Shown here: positions 8,583 through 13,321 of the stretch, piece after piece
Layout of the letters: each line of letters begins with the position of its first letter
Numbering within the stretch: the stretch's first letter is position 1
Source of the DNA: CAIKZZ01 sp035524495
GTDB taxonomy: Bacteria > Pseudomonadota > Gammaproteobacteria > Steroidobacterales > Steroidobacteraceae
Length of the DNA: 13,321 bases
Direction: 5' to 3'
Assembly: GCA_035524495.1 (NCBI GenBank)
Contig: DATKOR010000024.1
Coordinates: 1-13,321, forward strand
Made by a program: the position numbers and the translations under genes
Notes under the pieces: model-generated
Told to the model about the DNA's origin: nothing
What the model saw: the letters and a program-made list of their open reading frames with translations, nothing else
Databases searched by the model: none

Positions 8583-9782
8583 CTAGCGATCGGCCGGCGG
8601 CGTGGCGCGCCGTCGCTCGGGGGCGAAGAACGGCCGCTCGACGACCCGGGCGGCGACCATGCGCCGTTCCCAGACGAGCTCGCGGTTGAGGTAGATGTCG
8701 GCCCAGACGCTCGATCCGGTCGCGTAGTGCGGTGCGGCGACGAGCGCGAGTGCGATGTTGCGCTTGCAGGTCGGCGACCAGGCCGCCGAGGTGACGCTGC
8801 CGACCTCGTTCCGGCCCGCGGCCTCGGCATACAGGAGCGCGTTGTGTGCCGGCTTGTTGCCGGCGACGTCGAGGCCGACCAGCAGCCGCTCAAGGCCGCG
8901 CGAGCGCTGCGCGAGCAGCGCGCGCCGGCCGTTGAAGTGCGGCTTGTCGAAGTCGACGAGCCACCCGAGCCCGAGCTCGAGCGGGGTGCGGTCGCGGCCG
9001 ACCCGGACCGTGTGCTCGGCCGACACGAAGTCGACGTTCGGCAGCAGGAAGCCCGCCTCGATGCGCGCGATGTTGAGCGCCTGGGAGCCGATCGGCCGGA
9101 TGCCGCGCGTGCGCCCGACCGCCATCAGCTCGTCCCAGACGCCGAGCGCGTGATCGGGGCGCATCCAGAGCTCGTAGCCGAGATCCCCGGTGAAGCCGGT
9201 GCGCGACGCCATCAGCGGGCGGCCACCGACGATGAATTCGCCTACCTCGAAGGGCCTGAGGCGCTCGATGCCGTCTAGGCCGAAGCGCCTGAGCACGCCG
9301 CACGAGGTCGGGCCCTGCACCGCGAGCGCGGCAATGTCCGCCGTGACCTCCTCGATCGCGACCTCGAAACCGATCGCCGAATCCAGGAACCAGTCGAGCT
9401 GGCGCTCGGCGGTGCAGACCCGAAAATCCTGCGCCCCGAGCCGGAACACCGTGCCGTCGTCGATGATGTGGCCGGCGTCGTTGCACCAGACGACATAGCT
9501 GACGCGACCGACCTTGAGCTTGCGCACGTCGCGCGTGACGAGCCGGTTGAGGTAGCGCTCGGCATCGGGGCCGGTGATCCGGTACTTCACCATCGGCGTC
9601 AGGTCGTAGAGCGTCGTCGCGTTGCGGATCGCGAAGTACTCCTGCTCGACCGTCGTGTAGACGTCGACCGTCGTATAGCCCGCCCACGGCACGTAGTGGT
9701 CGTTCTGCTGCAGCTCGCGGGCGCGCGCGTGGAACGGCGTCTCGAGGAGCGGCTTGCGATAGTGCGGCGCGGTCGTCGTCAT
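8583..9782 (-). CDS. GcvT-like folate-dependent aminomethyl/methyl transferase
   Basis: This 399-residue protein is a stand-alone member of the GcvT family, with the folate-binding domain (about 45-285) and the C-terminal barrel domain (about 310-390; GNKPAHNALLY, VGSVTSAAWSP). The loop GHIIDDG (104-110) supplies the acidic residues (D108/D109) where GcvT has its catalytic Asp, so it is probably active. Family members pass one-carbon units to tetrahydrofolate; examples are glycine cleavage T-protein, dimethylglycine/sarcosine demethylating enzymes, DMSP demethylase and aromatic O-demethylases. No GcvH or GcvP gene is nearby, so a glycine-cleavage role is unlikely. The ATG at 9782 has AGGGAGG seven bases upstream and overlaps the upstream flavoprotein stop (ATGA). 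The frame stays open further upstream to 10232, but only inside that neighbour. The likely role is to accept methyl or formaldehyde-level carbon from a substrate oxidised by the flavoproteins. Confidence 0.85.
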   Translation of the reverse strand: MTTTAPHYRKPLLETPFHARARELQQNDHYVPWAGYTTVDVYTTVEQEYFAIRNATTLYDLTPMVKYRITGPDAERYLNRLVTRDVRKLKVGRVSYVVWCNDAGHIIDDGTVFRLGAQDFRVCTAERQLDWFLDSAIGFEVAIEEVTADIAALAVQGPTSCGVLRRFGLDGIERLRPFEVGEFIVGGRPLMASRTGFTGDLGYELWMRPDHALGVWDELMAVGRTRGIRPIGSQALNIARIEAGFLLPNVDFVSAEHTVRVGRDRTPLELGLGWLVDFDKPHFNGRRALLAQRSRGLERLLVGLDVAGNKPAHNALLYAEAAGRNEVGSVTSAAWSPTCKRNIALALVAAPHYATGSSVWADIYLNRELVWERRMVAARVVERPFFAPERRRATPPADR

Positions 9783-11356
9783 GCGCGGGCCTCCCTGAGG
9801 ACGCGGCGCGCGGCGTTGCGCCCGGCGATACCCATGACGCCGCCGCCCGGGTGGCAGCTCGCGCCGCACAGGTAGAGTCCCGCGAGCGGCGTCGCGTGCT
9901 GCGCGGCCCCCGGCACCGGCCGCACCATGTAGAACTGGTCGAACGCGAGGTCGCCGTGGTGCCAGTGGCCGCCGTGCATCCGGAACTCGCGCTCGAGGTC
10001 TGGCGGCGTCGCGAGCTCGGCGGCGACGATGCTGGACTTCAGTCCGGGCGCGTGGGCCTCGAGGCGCGCCAGGATCGCCTCGAGGAACGGCGCCTGCTGC
10101 GCCGCCCAGCCGCCTTCGACCGCGTACGGTGCGTACTGCACGATCGCCGACAGCACGTGGCGGCCGGCCGGCGCGAGCGCGGGGTCGTGGACCGTCGGGA
10201 TGCTGATCTCGAGCGCGGGCTCGGCCGACCACTCGCCGTACTTCGAGTGGTTCCAGGCGCGCTCGACCGCATCCGGCGAGGGGGCGATCAGGAGCCTGCC
10301 GCCGAGGGCGCGCGGCGTGCAGCCGGTGAATGCCGGGGCGCGGTCGAGCGCGAGGTGCAGCTTCGCGGCGACGCCGCGGCTGCGGAAATGGTCGACGCGG
10401 CGCACGAAGCCGGTGTCGAGGTGCTCAGCGCCGAGCAGGCGCAGGAACGTCGTCTTGGCGTCGGCGTTCGAGATCACCGTGCGCGCGCCGATCGACTCGC
10501 CGGACTCGAGCACGACCCCGGCGGCGCGGTCGCCCTCGACCGCGACGCGCGCGACTGCGCTGGCGGTGCGGATCGTCGCGCCGGCGGCCTTCGCCGCCTC
10601 GGCCAGCGACCGGGTCAGCGCCCCGAGGCCGCCGCGCGGCAGCGCGAGCCCCGCGGGTCCGGCCGCGGCCTCCGCCGCGAGGCGGTAGAGCAGCGTCAGC
10701 ACCGTACCGGGTGCGCGCGGCCCGAAGTTCGCGCCGAGCACCGCGTCGAAGGCGAGCGCGCCCTTCAGGAGCTCGGTCTCGAACTCGTCCTCGACGAGGT
10801 CGTAGGCGTTCATGCCGATGATGCGCAGGAGCTCGCGCATCTCGCGCCTTCCGAGGAGGCGCAGGCCGAGCCCGAGCCTGGCGAGCGCGAGCTTGTCGCC
10901 GAGCGCGCCGCTCCCGAGCCGCGGCGCGGGCGCAGCGAGCAGCTTGCCGATCAGGCCCGCGAAGCGCCTGAGCCGCGCCGCGAACGGCGGGAAGGCGCGG
11001 GCGTCGGACGGCGAGCGACGCGCGAGCGCCTCCGGGTCGCCTATTTCCAGCGGCGCGCCCTCGGCCGAGAGCGCGGTCGTCGGCAGCGCCGTCGCCGCGT
11101 AGTCGAGGCCGTGGCGGGCGAGCCCGAGCTCGGCGACGAGCGCGGCCGGCATCTGCGACAGCAGGTGCGCGCCGGCCGAGACGCGAAAGCCCGGCGCGAA
11201 CTCGCGCGTCACCGCACAGCCGCCGACCGTCTCCGCGGCCTCGAGCACGAGCACCCGCTGCCCGGCGCGCGCGAGCAGCGTCGCGCACACGAGGCCGTTG
11301 TGACCGGCGCCGATCACGATCGCATCGTAGGCGGGCGAGAGCGGCCGCGCGCTCAC
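9779..11356 (-). CDS. FAD-dependent oxidoreductase, phytoene dehydrogenase/PYROXD2-like (second of two)
   Basis: This 525-residue flavoprotein opens with the Rossmann dinucleotide-binding motif GAGHNG (16-21) and an acidic ribose-binding E39. It ends with the FAD-binding signature GLYLCGASCHPGGGVMG (from 493), characteristic of COG1233 oxidoreductases such as phytoene desaturases and the PYROXD2 group. There is no transmembrane segment or signal peptide. No carotenoid genes (crtB, crtE) are nearby, so carotenoid desaturation is unlikely; oxidation of an amine or other small substrate is more plausible. It resembles the gene just upstream along its whole length. The start is GTG at 11356-11354, overlapping the upstream stop as GTGA, and the stop overlaps the next ATG as ATGA. 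The paralogue has serine and threonine where this copy has the cysteines of LCGASCH. The substrate is unknown. Confidence 0.87.
   Translation of the reverse strand: MSARPLSPAYDAIVIGAGHNGLVCATLLARAGQRVLVLEAAETVGGCAVTREFAPGFRVSAGAHLLSQMPAALVAELGLARHGLDYAATALPTTALSAEGAPLEIGDPEALARRSPSDARAFPPFAARLRRFAGLIGKLLAAPAPRLGSGALGDKLALARLGLGLRLLGRREMRELLRIIGMNAYDLVEDEFETELLKGALAFDAVLGANFGPRAPGTVLTLLYRLAAEAAAGPAGLALPRGGLGALTRSLAEAAKAAGATIRTASAVARVAVEGDRAAGVVLESGESIGARTVISNADAKTTFLRLLGAEHLDTGFVRRVDHFRSRGVAAKLHLALDRAPAFTGCTPRALGGRLLIAPSPDAVERAWNHSKYGEWSAEPALEISIPTVHDPALAPAGRHVLSAIVQYAPYAVEGGWAAQQAPFLEAILARLEAHAPGLKSSIVAAELATPPDLEREFRMHGGHWHHGDLAFDQFYMVRPVPGAAQHATPLAGLYLCGASCHPGGGVMGIAGRNAARRVLREARA
9790..9796 (-). 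promoter_or_regulatory. Ribosome-binding site that fixes the GcvT-like start
   Basis: Read on the minus strand, AGGGAGG lies seven bases before the ATG at 9782, inside the end of the upstream flavoprotein gene. It supports this start over longer in-frame alternatives that would run deep into that gene. Confidence 0.7.
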
Positions 11357-12963
11357 GAATGCGCCCGGCGGCCGAGGTCGGCGAGCACGCGTCGCGCGGC
11401 GTTGGCGCCCGGCGCGCCCATGACGCCGCCGCCCGGATGGGTCGTCGAGCCGGAGAGGTAAAGGCCCCTGATCGGCGTGCGGTACTGCGCGTAGCCCGGC
11501 ACCGGCCGGTTGAACAGGAGCTGATCCATCGTCAGCTCGCCCTGGAAGATGTTGCCTTCGGTGAGGCCGACCTCGTTCTCGATGTCCCAGGGCGTGCGGA
11601 TCTCGGCGTGGCGGATCAGGCTCTTGAAGTCCGGGCTGTGGCGCGCGATCGCGTCGATGACGGTGGCGCCGAAGGCCTCACGCTTCTCGGCGGTCCACGG
11701 CCCGTCGGCGAGCTGGTAGGGGCAGTACTGCACGAACACCGACATGTAGTGCTTGCCCTCGGGCGCCATCGTCGGATCGATCTGCGAGGGGATCAGCATG
11801 TCGACGTAGGGCGCCGCCGACCAGCGGCCGTCCTTCCAGTCGTCGTAGGCGCGCTCCATCATCGCGATGGTGTCGGTGATGTGCAGGTCGCCGCGGATGC
11901 ACGGCGCGCCGGCCGGTATCGCTGGGAAGCTCGGCAGCCCGTCGAGGGCGATGTTGAGCTTGCCGGACGAGCCGCGGATCTTGAAGCGCCGCACCGCAGT
12001 CAGGAAGTCCTCGGGCAGGTGCTCGGGCGCGACGGTCTTCAGGAACGTGCGTTTGACGTCGAGGTTCGAGATCACGGTGGCGGCCGTGATTTCCTCGCCG
12101 CTCGCGAGCACCACGCCCTGCGCGCGACCGCTTCGCACGAGCACCTGCTCGACCGGCGCCGCGGTGCGCACGCTGCCGCCGCTCGCGCGCAGCGAGGCCG
12201 TCAGCGCCTGCGTGACCGCGCCCATGCCGCCGCGCGCGAAGCCCCAGGCGCCCACGGTCTCGTCGATGTCGCCCATGTAGTGGTGCAGCAGCACGTAGGC
12301 GCTGCCGGGCGAGCGCGGCCCGAGCGCCGTGCCGATGATCGAGCTGCCCGAGAAGTGCGCCTTGACGATCTCGCTCTCGAAGTACTCGTCGAGGAAGTCG
12401 GATGCGCTCATCGTCCAGAAGCGGATCGTGTCGTACATCCGCTCCTCGCCGACGTTGTAGAGGCGCTGGCCGAGGTACAGGAGCTCACGGATGTCGCGCG
12501 GCCTGAACGAGGTCGGGTCCGGCGGCTCGCGCATCAAGAGCGGCTTGATGAACTTGCACTGGCGGATGATGTCGCGCGAGAAGCGGTGGTAGGCCTCGGC
12601 GTCGCGCCTGGAGTGGCGCGCGATCTCGCGCCTGAGCGCGTCGTGGTTGTCGTAGAGCGCGAGGTGGCCGCCGTCGCGCATCATCGTGCAGCCGCCCTCG
12701 TAGGGGATGATCTGCAGCCCGTAGCGCGGCAGCTCGAGCGCGCGCATGATCTCGGGCCGGAGCAGGCTGCAGACGTAGCTGCAGTTCGAGTAGGTGAAGT
12801 CCTCGTAGAGCCGGCGGCTGACCGCCGCGCCGCCGATGTAGTCGTTGCGCTCGAGCACCAGCACGTCGAGTCCGGCGCGCGCGAGGTAGCAGGCGGCCAC
12901 CAGCCCATTGTGGCCGGAGCCGACCACGACCACGTCGTGGCGGTTCGAGCTCGCGGTGCTCAT
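11353..12963 (-). CDS. FAD-dependent oxidoreductase, phytoene dehydrogenase/PYROXD2-like (first of two)
   Basis: This is a 536-residue COG1233-type flavoprotein. The N-terminal FAD-binding motif is GSGHNG (15-20) with E38 in LVLERN, followed by IGGAAVSRRLYEDF. The C-terminal signature is GLYLSGSTTHPGGGVMG (from 500). It shares matching blocks with the downstream flavoprotein, for example VISNLDVKRTFL against VISNADAKTTFL and GSAYVLLHHYMG against GTVLTLLYRLAA. The pair therefore arose by duplication and may form a heteromer or act on successive intermediates. It is predicted to be soluble. The ATG at 12963 lies 19 bases after the stop of the aminotransferase gene, and the frame is open further upstream only as a shadow of that gene. 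No strong ribosome-binding site is seen. The biochemical substrate is not known for this branch; carotenoid desaturase is disfavoured by context. Confidence 0.87.
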   Translation of the reverse strand: MSTASSNRHDVVVVGSGHNGLVAACYLARAGLDVLVLERNDYIGGAAVSRRLYEDFTYSNCSYVCSLLRPEIMRALELPRYGLQIIPYEGGCTMMRDGGHLALYDNHDALRREIARHSRRDAEAYHRFSRDIIRQCKFIKPLLMREPPDPTSFRPRDIRELLYLGQRLYNVGEERMYDTIRFWTMSASDFLDEYFESEIVKAHFSGSSIIGTALGPRSPGSAYVLLHHYMGDIDETVGAWGFARGGMGAVTQALTASLRASGGSVRTAAPVEQVLVRSGRAQGVVLASGEEITAATVISNLDVKRTFLKTVAPEHLPEDFLTAVRRFKIRGSSGKLNIALDGLPSFPAIPAGAPCIRGDLHITDTIAMMERAYDDWKDGRWSAAPYVDMLIPSQIDPTMAPEGKHYMSVFVQYCPYQLADGPWTAEKREAFGATVIDAIARHSPDFKSLIRHAEIRTPWDIENEVGLTEGNIFQGELTMDQLLFNRPVPGYAQYRTPIRGLYLSGSTTHPGGGVMGAPGANAARRVLADLGRRAHS

Positions 12964-12982
12964 CCGCGGCGCGACCGGCGCG

Positions 12983-13321
12983 TCAGGCGCGGACCTTGTC
13001 GGCGGTGCGCGTGCGCAGCGTCGCGTCGACCGCGATCTCGAAGCCGCGCAGCGTGTCCGCGAGGCAGGAGTCGTCGTGGGCCGCCGAGATGAACCACGGC
13101 TCGCGCGAGTCGGGCTCGCACAGCACGCCCTCGTCGTGCAGCACCTGCGCCATCGCGTCGTAGAAGGCGTAGTCGCTGCCCTTCCAGTCGCGGTAGTTGC
13201 GCGGCGGCCTGGCGTCGAAGTAGAGGCCGGGCATCGACGGATGGCCGACGAAGCTGTGCGCGATGCCACGCGCGTTCAGCACCTGTGACATGCCCTTCAT
13301 CAGCCGCGTGCCGTAGTCGGC
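12983..13321 (-). CDS. Class III PLP aminotransferase (glutamate-1-semialdehyde aminotransferase-like), C-terminal part
   Basis: The last 112 residues of a protein are visible, entering from the right edge. MPGLYFDARPPRNYRDW, then DYAFYDAMAQVLHDEGVLCEPDSREPWFISAAHDD and a final amphipathic helix match the C-terminal domain of fold-type I, class III aminotransferases. The closest resemblance is to the glutamate-1-semialdehyde aminomutase (HemL) branch. The PLP lysine and most of the active site lie outside the window, so activity cannot be judged. It is the most upstream visible gene of the leftward operon, 19 bases before the first flavoprotein. A heme-biosynthetic HemL role is unlikely in this context; transamination of an omega-amino acid, diamine or similar compound is more likely. 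Confidence 0.8.
   Translation of the reverse strand, partial: ADYGTRLMKGMSQVLNARGIAHSFVGHPSMPGLYFDARPPRNYRDWKGSDYAFYDAMAQVLHDEGVLCEPDSREPWFISAAHDDSCLADTLRGFEIAVDATLRTRTADKVRA

Noticed and set aside
8583..9782. Assignment as gcvT of the glycine cleavage system
   Set aside because: There are no gcvH or gcvP genes, the sequence differs from canonical T-protein around the N-terminus, and the operon context is an oxidoreductase set.
9851..11461. A 536-codon open frame on the plus strand opposite the second flavoprotein
   Set aside because: It is an Arg/Glu/Ala-rich shadow without motifs; the minus strand holds intact FAD-binding signatures at both ends.
9779..12963. Carotenoid desaturase (crtI) assignment for the two flavoproteins
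   Set aside because: They share the COG1233 fold, but no carotenoid synthesis genes are nearby. The neighbours are aminotransferase, GcvT-like and polyamine-transport genes, and the C-terminal signature looks PYROXD2-like.
11359..13092. A 577-codon open frame on the plus strand opposite the first flavoprotein
   Set aside because: Same shadow pattern. It crosses the boundary between two real minus-strand genes and has no recognisable domain.
12964..13269. N-terminal extension of the first flavoprotein upstream of its ATG at 12963
   Set aside because: The added residues are Arg/Thr/Ser-rich and overlap the aminotransferase C-terminus in another frame; the FAD motif follows properly only from the ATG at 12963.

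Overview
The window is a gene-dense, strongly GC-rich bacterial chromosome segment (GC clearly above 60% by eye). Most codons end in G or C, and many genes overlap by a few bases. A large TonB-dependent receptor with a signal peptide means a Gram-negative outer membrane. Together with carnitine- and arginine-catabolism genes of the Pseudomonas type, this points to a Pseudomonadota member, perhaps a gammaproteobacterium. The class-level placement is inference only. I see no tRNA, rRNA, CRISPR array, insertion sequence or phage gene, and no gene-free stretch longer than about 140 bases.

Layout. (1) Positions 1-1766, minus strand: three tightly packed genes read leftward. They are a BKACE-family beta-keto acid cleavage enzyme (cdhC-like), a hotdog thioesterase (cdhB-like) and the N-terminus of an ADP-forming acyl-CoA synthetase cut by the window edge. 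The first two match the carnitine route 3-dehydrocarnitine to betainyl-CoA to glycine betaine. (2) Positions 1767-1905: a divergent intergenic region with an AT-rich 7-7-7 inverted repeat and a GC-rich hairpin. (3) Positions 1906-4685, plus strand: aruI-aruH, overlapping by ATGA. Their products are a ThDP-dependent 2-ketoarginine decarboxylase and an arginine:pyruvate transaminase. (4) Positions 4716-7274, minus strand: a TonB-dependent outer-membrane receptor convergent with aruH. (5) Positions 7354-13321, minus strand: an apparent operon read right to left. It has a class III aminotransferase (C-terminus only), two paralogous phytoene-dehydrogenase/PYROXD2-like flavoproteins, a stand-alone GcvT-like folate-dependent methyl/aminomethyl transferase, and a PotG-like polyamine ABC ATPase after an 83-base gap.

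How it fits together. All legible functions point to catabolism of nitrogenous, cationic or N-methylated compounds: carnitine/betaine, arginine, and an unknown amine handled by the aminotransferase-flavoprotein-GcvT set. A polyamine-type transporter ATPase and an outer-membrane receptor sit beside them. The carnitine and arginine modules share one divergent promoter region. The right-hand operon is the most interesting part. A transaminase, two FAD oxidoreductases and a tetrahydrofolate one-carbon acceptor would make chemical sense as an oxidative N- or O-demethylation or amine degradation pathway, but I know of no characterised pathway with this exact composition. Its substrate cannot be read from the sequence.
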